Origin: Streptomyces sp. NRRL F-525
Lineage (GTDB): Bacteria; Actinomycetota; Actinomycetes; Streptomycetales; Streptomycetaceae
Reading direction: 5' to 3'
NCBI RefSeq assembly: GCF_000716605.1
Contig: NZ_JNXE01000001.1
Location: forward strand, 248,001-312,000
DNA length: 64,000 nucleotides
Shown one piece after another: positions 18,792 to 26,466 of the stretch (the first letter of the stretch is position 1; the number at the start of each line of letters is the position of its first letter). Position numbers and translations under genes: made by a program. Under the pieces are notes generated by a model. The model worked only from the letters and a program-made list of their open reading frames with translations. It ran no database searches and was not told where the DNA came from.

Positions 18792-19230
18792 CCGTGACGT
18801 GGAACACCGGGTGGTCGGGGGCGATCCGGCGCAGCTCGTCGTCGGAGGAGTCCGGGCCGACTCCTCCGAAGAACACCCCGACCTCGGCCTTCCACCGCTT
18901 GAGGTAGGCGCGCAGCAGCGGCACCTTGTCGTCGCCGGTGACCTCGGTCGCGGTGAACGCGTCCACCTTCTTGCCGAGCCGCAGCTCGCCGCCGCCCGCC
19001 GCGCGCATGTTGTGCGTCCACTGGACGTGGCCGCGCGGGGCGACGAGGTACTGCTGTCCGTCCACCGTCAGCAGGTTCACCGGGGTGGTCCGCCACTCGC
19101 CGCTCTTCCGGCCGCGGACCGCCAGCACGCGGGAACCCCAGACGCTGAGACCGCGGCGGGTGAACCAGGCGACGGCGCGGTTGAAGACGTTCACGGTGAA
19201 CCAGCCGGGCTTCTGGACGTGCGTGCTCAT
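18781..19230 (-). CDS. Deazaflavin (F420)-dependent nitroreductase-family protein (DUF385 type)
   Basis: With the start at 19230 (GGGAG upstream) the protein has 149 residues. It matches the DUF385 pattern: AVRGRKSGEWRTTPVNLLTVDGQQYLVA, the strand VAPRGHVQWTHNMRAAG, and YLKRWKAEVGVFF near the end. Such proteins are small split-barrel F420-binding enzymes that act as quinone or nitro reductases. A frame extension upstream to 19410 has no protein-like composition. It is divergent from a TetR gene across a 167-bp gap with repeated operator-like boxes and is the likely target of that regulator. Confidence 0.88.
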   Translation of the reverse strand: MSTHVQKPGWFTVNVFNRAVAWFTRRGLSVWGSRVLAVRGRKSGEWRTTPVNLLTVDGQQYLVAPRGHVQWTHNMRAAGGGELRLGKKVDAFTATEVTGDDKVPLLRAYLKRWKAEVGVFFGGVGPDSSDDELRRIAPDHPVFHVTVRS

Positions 19231-19269
19231 GACTACTCCCAGGTTGTGGAGAGCGCGGCTCACTTTTGT

Positions 19270-19374
19270 GAGCACTGCTCTCGCTCTCGTGAACAGTCTG
19301 CATCGGCTCGGCGATCCAATGCAAGAGCGGTGCTCTCTTTTTTGTTCGGTGCTCTTGTTTGTGTGCGGTGCTCT
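19270..19374. promoter_or_regulatory. Cluster of repeated GGTGCTCT boxes between oxidoreductase and TetR genes
   Basis: GGTGCTCT occurs at 19329, 19348 and 19367, spaced exactly 19 bases apart, just upstream of the TetR start. Two short palindromes sit beside them: GAGCA-C-TGCTC at 19270-19280 and AGAGC-GGT-GCTCT at 19324-19336. The layout suggests several bound regulator dimers on both promoters. Confidence 0.6.
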
Positions 19375-19397
19375 GATTCCGTGCCACACTGGGCCGT

Positions 19398-20090
19398 ATG
19401 AGCACCACACAAGGCGCCCGCGCCCGAGCCAGGATCGAGGTCACCGCGGCCATCAAGGACGAGGCGCGCAGACAGCTCGCGGCGGAGGGGGCGTCGAGGC
19501 TGTCGCTGCGGGCCGTGGCGCGTGAGTTGGGCATGGTGTCCTCCGCGCTGTACCGGTATTTCCCCAGCCGCGACGACTTGCTGACCGCTCTCATCATCGA
19601 TGCGTACGACTCCCTCGGGGAGGCTGCGGAGGCTGCGCATTCCGGTGTTGTGGATGCGGGGCCGTTGCGGCGGTGGGTGGCTGTGTGTGAGGCGGTGCGG
19701 GGGTGGGCGCTTGGGCATCCGCATGAGTACGCGTTGATCTACGGGTCGCCGGTTCCTGGTTACGTCGCTCCCGAGACCACCGTTGCGTCTGCTGCTCGTG
19801 TTGCCCTGCTGCTTATCGGGATCGCGCGGGATGCCCAGGAGGCCGGCACGTTGACTGAACCTCCGCTCCCTGCCGACCTCCGTGCCGAGGGGGAGCGCAT
19901 GGTCGTGGACTTTGCCGGTGATCTTCCGCCCGCGGTGGCTGTGGCTCTTGTGGGCGCGTGGGCTGAGCTGTACGGGATGGTCAGCTTTGAGCTTTTCGGT
20001 CAGTTTCGGCGTGTGGTGGAGGAGCGGGAGGTGTTCTTTCGGCATGCGGTGCGGCGGCTTGCGCTGGGGGTGGGGCTTGCGGAGGTGTGA
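19398..20090 (+). CDS. TetR family transcriptional regulator
   Basis: The protein has 230 residues. An N-terminal helix-turn-helix (ASRLSLRAVARELGMVSSALYRYFPSRDDLLTALI, about residues 34-68) is complete, followed by an all-helical ligand domain with a TetR_C-like stretch (LIYGSPVPGY). The second half of the gene uses an unusual number of T-ending codons compared with its neighbours, which suggests different ancestry or relaxed selection. It is divergent from the deazaflavin oxidoreductase and overlaps its promoter boxes, so autoregulation and control of that gene are likely. The ligand is unknown. Confidence 0.92.
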   Translation: MSTTQGARARARIEVTAAIKDEARRQLAAEGASRLSLRAVARELGMVSSALYRYFPSRDDLLTALIIDAYDSLGEAAEAAHSGVVDAGPLRRWVAVCEAVRGWALGHPHEYALIYGSPVPGYVAPETTVASAARVALLLIGIARDAQEAGTLTEPPLPADLRAEGERMVVDFAGDLPPAVAVALVGAWAELYGMVSFELFGQFRRVVEEREVFFRHAVRRLALGVGLAEV

Positions 20091-20116
20091 GTGCACTGCC
20101 GGATAGGTGGTTCTTT

Positions 20117-20170
20117 GGCTGCGAGCCGGTGGGGGCCTGTCGCGCAGTTCCCCGCGTCCCTTACGGGGCG
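20117..20170. repeat. Streptomyces-type interspersed intergenic repeat, copy 1
   Basis: The segment GGCTGCGAGCC...GTCGCGCAGTTCCCCGCG...ACGGGGCG resembles a short GC-rich element I recall as very common between streptomycete genes. It contains a small CCCCG/CGGGG stem. A second, inverted copy lies near 22425. The identification is from memory of the family and not from a search. Confidence 0.55.
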
Positions 20171-20249
20171 CTGTACTTCGCGGGGAGTATGGGTGATCGC
20201 TCCTGTCGGCTCACGCCGTAGATGCCGCCCGGCGTCTAGCGTGACGTGC

Positions 20250-21458
20250 ATGGATGTGGAGCGGGTTGGGGCTGGGGGACCGCCCTGGTGGCGGCATGGG
20301 CCGCCGTGGGGGGACTCGGCGCGGTGGCCGTGGCGTTCTACGTTGCTGGTTACCGTGTTTGTGCTGGGTGGGAGCAACTTCGCCTCGCACAGTCAGCCCG
20401 ATCGTGTTCACCTCGATCTCTTCGGGCGTGTGCTGCTCATCGCCGGGTCGGGGCTGCTGCTGTGGCGGCATCGGTACCCCGTGTGGGTGGCCTTCGGCAC
20501 GGTGTTCGCGACCGTGCTCTACGTCGGCGCCGGGTATCCGTACGGCCCGGTCTTCGTGACCGTTGCCCTCGGGTGCTTCAGTGCGGTCGTCGCCGGGCGG
20601 CGGTGGGCCGCCTGGGCCGCGCTCGGGGTGTTGTGGGTGGCGCATCTGCTGATCTCGCACTGGTTGTACCGGTGGTTGCCTCCGGCGCACGATCACGCGA
20701 TGCCCTGGGGTGGTGAACTGGCCGTCGCCACCTGGGTGGTGGCCATCGCCGCGGTCTCCGAACTGGCCCGTACCCGCCGCGACCAGTGGGCCCGGGAGCG
20801 GGCCGAGCGGGCCCAGGCGGCCCGGCGCCGCGCCGACGAGGAACGGCTGAGGATGGCCCGCGAACTGCACGACGTCCTCGCGCACAGCATCTCCGTCATC
20901 AACGTCCAGGCGGGCGTCGGCCTCGCCCTCCTCGACTCCGACCCCGAGCAGGCCCGCACGGCCCTGACCACCATCAAGGCCGCCAGCAAGGAGGCGCTCG
21001 GCGAGGTCCGCCAGGTCCTGGACACTTTGCGCACCCCGGGCGACGCCCCGCGCGCCCCGGCCCCCGGCCTCGACCGGCTGCCCGAACTGGTCGAGCAGGC
21101 GGCGAGCGCGGGCCTCACCGTCGCGGTCGACGGAACACCGCCCCGCCTTCCGCCCAACACCGACCTCGCCGCCTTCCGCATCGTCCAGGAGGCGCTCACC
21201 AATGTCGTACGGCATTCCGGTTCGCGGCACGCGCGCGTGCACATCGGGCACGAAGGCGGTGCGCTACGGCTGCGCATCGACGACGACGGGCCCGCGACCG
21301 GCGCGGACGCCGGGGGCAGCGGGAACGGGCTGGCCGGAATGCGGGAACGGGCCGCCGCGCTCGGTGGCACCATCGAGGCGGGCGCCCGCCCGGACGGCGG
21401 CTTCCGGGTGCTCGCCGTACTGCCGTTGAAGGTCACGCCGAAGGAGGACGACCGGTGA
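20250..21458 (+). CDS. Sensor histidine kinase, NarL-type two-component system (HisKA_3)
   Basis: The start at ATG 20250 gives 402 residues. About four to five membrane segments occupy residues 30-175 with hardly any external loop. A linker coiled coil (QWARERAERAQAARRRADEERL) leads to the HisKA_3 box MARELHDVLAHSISVINVQAG with the phosphorylated His near 207. The ATPase domain has FRIVQEALTNVVRHS (N-box) and GNGLAGMRERAAALGGTI (G-box). It should sense an envelope or membrane signal and phosphorylate the response regulator encoded next, whose start overlaps its stop. Confidence 0.94.
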   Translation: MDVERVGAGGPPWWRHGPPWGDSARWPWRSTLLVTVFVLGGSNFASHSQPDRVHLDLFGRVLLIAGSGLLLWRHRYPVWVAFGTVFATVLYVGAGYPYGPVFVTVALGCFSAVVAGRRWAAWAALGVLWVAHLLISHWLYRWLPPAHDHAMPWGGELAVATWVVAIAAVSELARTRRDQWARERAERAQAARRRADEERLRMARELHDVLAHSISVINVQAGVGLALLDSDPEQARTALTTIKAASKEALGEVRQVLDTLRTPGDAPRAPAPGLDRLPELVEQAASAGLTVAVDGTPPRLPPNTDLAAFRIVQEALTNVVRHSGSRHARVHIGHEGGALRLRIDDDGPATGADAGGSGNGLAGMRERAAALGGTIEAGARPDGGFRVLAVLPLKVTPKEDDR

Positions 21459-22120
21459 TCCGGGTACTGCTCGCCGACGACCAGGCCCTGGTCCGGGCCG
21501 GATTCAAGGCGCTGCTGGACGCGCAGCCGGACATCGAGGTGGCCGGTGAGGCGTCCGACGGTGAGGAGGCCGTGCGCGCGGTGGGCGAACTGCGCCCCGA
21601 CGTCGTCCTGATGGACATCCGCATGCCGCTGCTCGACGGCCTGGCCGCGACCCGCCGGATCACTGGGGACGGTGATCTGAAGGACGTGAAGGTGGTCATG
21701 CTGACGACCTTCGAACTCGACGAGTACGTCTTCGAGGCGATCCGCTCCGGTGCCTCCGGCTTTCTGGTCAAGGACACCGAACCGGACGAACTCCTGCGCG
21801 CGGTAAGGGCGGTGGTCGAGGGTGACGCGTTGCTGTCGCCGGGCGTGACCCGCCGCTTGATCGCTGAGTTCGCGGCCCGCTCCAAGGAACCCGCGACCGC
21901 CGACGCCCTCACCCAACTCACCGAGCGGGAACGGGAGGTGATGGCCCTCGTCGGCATCGGACTCTCCAACGACGAGATCGCCCGCCGCCTCGTCGTCAGC
22001 CCCCTCACCGCGAAGACCCACGTCAGCCGCACGATGGTGAAGCTCGGCGCCCGGGACAGGGCTCAACTGGTCGTGCTGGCCTACGAGTCGGGGTTGGTAC
22101 GCCCCGGCTGGCTGGGCTGA
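21455..22120 (+). CDS. Response regulator, NarL/FixJ (LuxR-type HTH) family
   Basis: The protein has 221 residues. The receiver domain has the acidic pair in LLADDQ, the phosphorylated Asp-54 in VVLMDIRMP, the Thr in MLTTFELDEYV and the Lys in FLVKDTEPDELLRAV. A LuxR-type DNA-binding domain follows (LTEREREVMALVGIGLSNDEIARRLVVSPLTAKTHVSRTMVKLG). The GTG start overlaps the kinase stop (GTGA), so both are made together. The nearest candidate target is the small membrane protein gene that overlaps its 3' end from the other strand, but regulon members cannot be read here. Confidence 0.95.
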   Translation: MIRVLLADDQALVRAGFKALLDAQPDIEVAGEASDGEEAVRAVGELRPDVVLMDIRMPLLDGLAATRRITGDGDLKDVKVVMLTTFELDEYVFEAIRSGASGFLVKDTEPDELLRAVRAVVEGDALLSPGVTRRLIAEFAARSKEPATADALTQLTEREREVMALVGIGLSNDEIARRLVVSPLTAKTHVSRTMVKLGARDRAQLVVLAYESGLVRPGWLG

Positions 22121-22368
22121 CCGGCGCCCTGCCGGTACCGGTACAGCACGGTCGCCACCCGGGCGAAGAACACGACCGGCACGAGCACGATCGCCACCCG
22201 CTCCAGCAACGTGCCCACGGAGTCCGGCAGCTCGAAGAGCAGCACCGGCCCGGCGAGTACGCCGAAGACGACCGCCGCCACGAACGCCGCACTGACCAGC
22301 GCGTACCCGATCTCCACGGTCATCGCATCCCGCTCGGCCTGCGTCCGCCGTCCCCCGTACATATCCAT
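22081..22368 (-). CDS. DUF6332-type small membrane protein
   Basis: The start MDMYGGRRTQAERDAMTVEIGY gives 95 residues. Two membrane helices are clear (about residues 21-43 and 52-75), joined by an ELPDSVG loop. The N-terminal GRRTQAERDAMTVEIGYALVSAA pattern is one I associate with the DUF6332 family of streptomycetes, whose role is unknown. It overlaps the 3' end of the response regulator by 40 bases on the opposite strand, which is unusual and could give antisense effects between the two transcripts. The tail is short and polar (GQPSQPGRTNPDS). Confidence 0.72.
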   Translation of the reverse strand: MDMYGGRRTQAERDAMTVEIGYALVSAAFVAAVVFGVLAGPVLLFELPDSVGTLLERVAIVLVPVVFFARVATVLYRYRQGAGQPSQPGRTNPDS

Positions 22369-22383
22369 CCCGAAAGTCTCACA

Positions 22384-22426
22384 CGCGTACGCCCGACGGA
22401 GCAATCAACTCCGCCGGGCGTACGCG
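22384..22426 (-). terminator. Hairpin terminator after the MFS gene
   Basis: A 12-bp perfect stem (CGCGTACGCCCG and complement) continues, after one mismatch, into CGGAG/CTCCG around a 7-base loop. It lies downstream of the minus-strand MFS gene and upstream of the DUF6332 gene, so it separates the two. Confidence 0.75.
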
Positions 22427-22500
22427 CCCCAAAGGGGCGCGGGGCTGTGTCGATGTGCGGCTCCGCCGCGTGGGCGCGACCAGCCACGACGCACCCGCAG
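22425..22500. repeat. Streptomyces-type interspersed intergenic repeat, copy 2
   Basis: GCGCCCC...GGGGCGCGGGGCTG, then GCGGCTCCGCCGCG and GCGCGACCAGCC, is the fuller version of the element at 20117 in inverse orientation. It contains two small GC hairpins. Such copies usually lie between genes and are not known to encode protein. Confidence 0.6.
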
Positions 22501-22528
22501 ACGACGAACCAGCCGTCTAGCGGGGTGC

Positions 22529-24019
22529 CTAGTCGCGAACCGCCACCCGCTCCGCTTCCGCCTCCGTCACCGTGGACTTGGCAACGACGATGGACTGTTG
22601 GCTACGCCGGCTACGCAACCCCGGCAACGTGATCAGCAACCCGGCCAGCGCGATGAACGTCACCACGACCAGCCCAGGCCGGTAACTGTCCAGCACCGCC
22701 TGCGGGGTGGCGTGCGTCGGGGCGTGGGCGGTGACCACGGCGGTGACGACCGCCAAGAAGATCGCGCCACCCACCTGCACCGAGGTGTTCAACAGCCCGG
22801 AGACCATGCCCTGTTCGTGGTCGTCGACCCCGTTGGTCGCCTGGATGTTCAGCGAGGGGAAGACCAGCGCGAAGGCCGCTCCGATCAGCAGCATCGACGG
22901 CAGGATCATCGACGCGTAGCCGGGATCGACACTGACCCGCAGGAACAGGGCGTACCCCACGACCATCAGCGCGAAGCCCACCACGATCAGCCGCTGCGTA
23001 CCGAACCGGTCGACGATCGCCCCCATCTTCGTCGAGGACGCCGCCACCAGCGCACCGGCCGGCAGGAAGGCGAGCGCCGTGTGCAACGCCGACCAGCCGA
23101 GCAGTTGCTGCATGTACAGCGTGACCAGGAACTGGAAGCCGACGTACGACCCGAAGAGGGCCATCGCGCCGAGCTGGGCGCGGATCTGGTTGCCGGAGCG
23201 CAGCACCCCGAGCCGGATCAACGGCCCCGCGGAGCGCCGCTCGACGTATACGAAGACGGTCAGCATGGCGGCAACCGCCAGGAAGGACAGGAGAGTTCGG
23301 GCCGACGCCCAGCCGACTTCCGGTGCCTGTACGACGGTGAACACCAGCAGCAGCATCGACGCGGTGCCGAGGACCGCGCCCGGGACGTCGTAGCCGTTGT
23401 GGTCCTTCTCGCGTTCGCTGCGCGGCAGCAGCTTCAGGCCGGCGAGCAGGGCGAGCAGCGCGATCGGCGCGGGCAGCAGCATGGTGAGGCGCCAACTGGC
23501 CTCCGTGAGCAGGCCGGAGAGGACCAGGCCCATCGAGAAACCGGTGGCGGCGCAGGTGGTGTAGATGGACAGGGCGCGGTTGCGCAGCGGGCCCTCGGCG
23601 AAGGTCGTCGTGATGATCGACAGGCCGGCCGGTGCGGTGAACGCCGCGCTGAGGCCCTTGATGAAGCGGCTGGCGATCAGCAGCGGGCCCGAGTCGACGA
23701 GCCCGCCGAGCAGCGAGGCCACCGCGAAGACACCCAGGGCGACCAGGAAGACCTGGCGCCGGCCGAGCAGGTCGGCGGTCCTGCCGCAGAGGAGGAGCAG
23801 GCCGCCGTAGCCAAGGATGTAGCCGCTGACGATCCATTGGAGCGTCGAGGTGGAGAGGTCGAGTTCGGAGCCGATGGAGGGCAGGGCGACGCCGACCATC
23901 GACACGTCGAGCGCGTCCAGGAACATCGCGGCGCAGAGCACCAGCAGGGTGCCCCACAGCCGTGGGGTCCAGCGGACCGCCGAGGACGGGGCCGCGGGAG
24001 GGGAGAGCGGAGAGGTCAT
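22529..24019 (-). CDS. MFS drug-efflux transporter, DHA2 (14-helix) type
   Basis: A 496-residue membrane protein with about 14 hydrophobic segments. The first helices carry LFLDALDVSMVGVALPSI-like residues and the loop GRTADLLGRRQVFLVA (motif A, G-x-x-x-D-x-x-G-R-R); TGFSMGLVLSGLLTE corresponds to the antiporter motif C. The length and the D-x-x-x-V-N-like first helix fit proton-driven drug exporters. The last 40 residues are a soluble tail. It is divergent from a MarR regulator across 87 bases that hold two perfect inverted repeats, the typical layout of an inducible export system. Drug specificity is not readable. Confidence 0.92.
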   Translation of the reverse strand: MTSPLSPPAAPSSAVRWTPRLWGTLLVLCAAMFLDALDVSMVGVALPSIGSELDLSTSTLQWIVSGYILGYGGLLLLCGRTADLLGRRQVFLVALGVFAVASLLGGLVDSGPLLIASRFIKGLSAAFTAPAGLSIITTTFAEGPLRNRALSIYTTCAATGFSMGLVLSGLLTEASWRLTMLLPAPIALLALLAGLKLLPRSEREKDHNGYDVPGAVLGTASMLLLVFTVVQAPEVGWASARTLLSFLAVAAMLTVFVYVERRSAGPLIRLGVLRSGNQIRAQLGAMALFGSYVGFQFLVTLYMQQLLGWSALHTALAFLPAGALVAASSTKMGAIVDRFGTQRLIVVGFALMVVGYALFLRVSVDPGYASMILPSMLLIGAAFALVFPSLNIQATNGVDDHEQGMVSGLLNTSVQVGGAIFLAVVTAVVTAHAPTHATPQAVLDSYRPGLVVVTFIALAGLLITLPGLRSRRSQQSIVVAKSTVTEAEAERVAVRD

Positions 24020-24032
24020 GCCGCAGACAATA

Positions 24033-24061
24033 CATGCGCATGCATCGAATGCGAGCGCATT
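24033..24061. promoter_or_regulatory. Probable MarR operator pair
   Basis: Within the 87-bp divergent gap are CATGCGCATG (24033-24042) and AATGCG-AG-CGCATT (24048-24061), both perfect and sharing ATGCG/CGCAT half-sites. They lie over the probable promoters of the MFS and MarR genes. Binding by the adjacent MarR is inferred from position. Confidence 0.65.
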
Positions 24062-24106
24062 TAATTACGATGCAACAAACTCGTTTCTCTGCTACGGTGC
24101 GCTGTC

Positions 24107-24484
24107 ATGGCGGCGAAGAAGGCCGAGCAGGCGCTCGTGGACCAGTGGCGGGAGATGCTGGCGCTGCATGCCCGCACCCAGTGCGAACTCGACCGCGCCC
24201 TGCATCAACACGGCCTGTGCGGAAGCGACTTCGAGGTTTTGGACGTCCTGTCGGCCGAGGCCTGCGCGTTCCGCGTCCAGGAGATCTCCGAGCGTGTCCA
24301 TCTGAGCCAGAGCGCTCTGTCCCGCCTGATTGCCCGGCTGGAGAAGGACGGTCTGGTCGAGCGGGGCATGTGCGCGGAGGACCGGCGGGGCGTCCGCGTG
24401 ACCCTCACGGACAAGGGTCGCGCGCTGCACGGTGAGGTACTCCCGTTGCAGCGCGCAGTGTTGACGAAGATGCTGACCGGCTGA
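24107..24484 (+). CDS. MarR family transcriptional regulator
   Basis: The protein has 125 residues, rather short for the family. A winged helix is visible: FRVQEISERVHLSQSALSRLIARLEKDGLVERGMCAEDRRGVRVTLTDKGR (about residues 55-106), including the D-x-R wing. The N-terminal helix EMLALHARTQCELDRAL is part of the dimer interface; the usual long C-terminal helix is cut short after VLTKMLTG. It is divergent from the MFS exporter and most likely represses it until a toxic compound binds. Confidence 0.92.
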   Translation: MAAKKAEQALVDQWREMLALHARTQCELDRALHQHGLCGSDFEVLDVLSAEACAFRVQEISERVHLSQSALSRLIARLEKDGLVERGMCAEDRRGVRVTLTDKGRALHGEVLPLQRAVLTKMLTG

Positions 24485-24497
24485 CGGGTCATCAGCT

Positions 24498-25232
24498 TCA
24501 AGTGACGGCGGACTTCTCCCGCCACAGCGCGGCGACCGACGCGTCCCCGGTTACGCTCGGGAACGGTCCCCGGTTCCACAGTGCCCGGTACAACTGCCCG
24601 GCAGGACCGGCCAGTTCGCAGTCGGCGTCCCCGGTGCCGTCCCGCTCGGCGGCGGGCGGTTCCTGGGACAGCCGTACGGTCCACACGGCGTCGTCCGCGT
24701 CCGTCGCCCGCACCCTCAGCACCCGGGGTTCCTCGCTGCGGACCCGGCTCTTGCGGCGACCGTGGAAGCCGCGCAGCAATTCGTCGATGCCGTCGGCCGC
24801 GAAGTCCGGGGCGATCGTGCCGGCCGTTCCGCCGCGCGCCGCCTCGGCGTCCATCCGGTGCACGGTCGTCTCGTGCGCCTGCCGCCGTGCCCAGAACGCG
24901 AGCGGTGACGGCGCCGCGAAGAACTGCCAGCACTCCACGTCGGGCGGGGCGGCGGTGAGGGTGTCCACGAGGGAGCGGTGCCCCTCCCGGAACCAGGCCA
25001 CCAACTCGGCGCCGTCGAGGTCCGGGAGGCCGCCGTCGGGGTGGTACTCGGTGTGACCCTCGGCGACGAACGCGGTCGCCCAGCGATGCACCATCCCCGT
25101 GTGCCGCAGCAGATCCCGCACCTGCCACCCCGGACAGGGCGGCACCTCGGCGCCGACGCCCGCCTCCTCGGCGGCCGAGGCCAGCAGGCCGCCCTCCCGG
25201 TCCAGGGTCCGTACGAACGCATCGGTGTCCAT
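24498..25232 (-). CDS. Maleylpyruvate isomerase-family mycothiol-dependent enzyme
   Basis: The start MDTDAFVRTLDREGG at 25232 gives 244 residues. The N-terminal four-helix DinB/MDMPI domain has CPGWQVRDLLRHTGMVHRWA and the later histidines in RRQAHETTVHRMDAEAA (about residues 115-131), the expected metal ligands; the C-terminal MDMPI_C-like domain ends in LYRALWNRG. The family uses mycothiol for isomerisation or detoxification. The open frame continues upstream across the esterase gene, but that part is a frame shadow. It lies 62 bases downstream of the esterase on the same strand, so the two may be co-transcribed. Confidence 0.87.
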   Translation of the reverse strand: MDTDAFVRTLDREGGLLASAAEEAGVGAEVPPCPGWQVRDLLRHTGMVHRWATAFVAEGHTEYHPDGGLPDLDGAELVAWFREGHRSLVDTLTAAPPDVECWQFFAAPSPLAFWARRQAHETTVHRMDAEAARGGTAGTIAPDFAADGIDELLRGFHGRRKSRVRSEEPRVLRVRATDADDAVWTVRLSQEPPAAERDGTGDADCELAGPAGQLYRALWNRGPFPSVTGDASVAALWREKSAVT

Positions 25233-25294
25233 GCGGCCGAGTGTGCCGTATCGCAGGGTGGCGCGCGTGTCGCCGAGGGAGGGCGGCCGGTACG

Positions 25295-26263
25295 TCAGGC
25301 GGAGGCGAGCGCCTCGCGCAGGACGGTGACGGCCATCGTGATCGCGGCCTCGGCGGCGTGCGTCTCGCGCAGGGCGTTCAGCATCACGAAGTCGTGGATG
25401 ATCCCCTGGAAGCGGACGGCGGTGACGGGGACTCCGGCCTCGCGGAGCTTGTTGGCGTAGGCCTCGCCCTCGTCGCGGAGGACGTCGGCCTCGCCGGTGA
25501 TGACCAACGCCGGGGGCAGGCCGGTGAGTTGCTCGGTGGTGGCGCGGAGCGGGGATGCTGTGATCTGGGCGCGCTCCGCCTCGTCGGTCGTGTACTGGTC
25601 CCAGAACCACTGCATGCCGTCGCGGCGCAGGAAGTAGCCGGTGGCGAACTGGTCGTAGGAAGCGGTGTCGAAGTTCGCGTCGGTGACCGGGTAGAACAAC
25701 ACCTGCTGGACGAGGCGGACATCGCCCCGCTCCTTGGCCATCAGGGTCAGTGCGGCGGCCATGTTGCCGCCCACGGAGTCGCCTGCCACCGCGATGCGGG
25801 CCGGGTCGAGATCCTTCGAAGTGCCTTGTTCCGCGACCCACTTGGCGACGGTGTAGTTCTGCTCGATGGCGACCGGGTAGCGGGCCTCGGGGGAGAGGTC
25901 GTACTCCGGGAAGACCACGGCGGCGTTCGCGCCCACGGCGAGTTCGCGCACCAGGCGGTCGTGGGTGTGGGCGTTGCCGAAGACCCAGCCCGCGCCGTGG
26001 ATGTAGAGGATCACCGGCAGGGGCCCGGAGGCGCCCTCGGGCTTCACGATCCGGGTCCGGACGCTGCCCGTCGGGCCGCCGGGGACGGTGATCCACTCCT
26101 CGTCGACGGCGGGCTTCGCGATGTCGCCGGACTGGACCTCGTCGACCGCCTTGCGGCCCTCCGCCGGGGCGAGGTCGAAGAGGTACGGCGGGTTGGCGGT
26201 CGCCTCGGCGAAGGCCTGGGCGGCGGGTTCGAGGACGGGGCGGGGTGCGGTGCTGTCTGTCAT
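25295..26263 (-). CDS. Alpha/beta hydrolase, hormone-sensitive-lipase (HSL) type esterase
   Basis: The start at 26263 follows GAGGAG and gives 322 residues. The oxyanion motif appears as YIHGAGWVFGNA (HGGG-like), the nucleophile elbow is GDSVGGNMA, the acid residue is in VITGEADVLRDEG and the catalytic His is in GIIHDFVMLNAL. These are the family IV (HSL) marks of cytoplasmic carboxylesterases acting on short acyl esters. It is divergent from an OhrR-like MarR gene with a palindromic box in the gap and is followed by a mycothiol-dependent enzyme. This suggests a role in dealing with reactive or xenobiotic esters, but the substrate is unknown. Confidence 0.92.
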   Translation of the reverse strand: MTDSTAPRPVLEPAAQAFAEATANPPYLFDLAPAEGRKAVDEVQSGDIAKPAVDEEWITVPGGPTGSVRTRIVKPEGASGPLPVILYIHGAGWVFGNAHTHDRLVRELAVGANAAVVFPEYDLSPEARYPVAIEQNYTVAKWVAEQGTSKDLDPARIAVAGDSVGGNMAAALTLMAKERGDVRLVQQVLFYPVTDANFDTASYDQFATGYFLRRDGMQWFWDQYTTDEAERAQITASPLRATTEQLTGLPPALVITGEADVLRDEGEAYANKLREAGVPVTAVRFQGIIHDFVMLNALRETHAAEAAITMAVTVLREALASA

Positions 26264-26349
26264 GGCGATCTCCTCGGATCGGGGGCCGCGGGTGAGTTCC
26301 GGCGGGGACCGGGCCGGTGGTGCGGCACAGGGGTGACAGTAGCGTGCGA

Positions 26350-26369
26350 TTAAGTCGTGCACAACTAAA
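26350..26369. promoter_or_regulatory. Imperfect palindrome, possible OhrR-like operator
   Basis: TTAAGTCGTGCACAACTAAA has 8 of 10 matched positions about its GTG/CAC centre and lies between the divergent esterase and MarR genes. Its AT-rich flanks and length fit MarR/OhrR sites. It falls about 90 bases upstream of the esterase start. Confidence 0.5.
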
Positions 26370-26466
26370 GCGCGCTCGATAGAATCGACCGGACTTGAGC
26401 GATAAGGTGGTGATTGCCCTGAAGGGCGCCGTGGACGCCACAGACGCAGGAGCGAGGAGCCGGACC

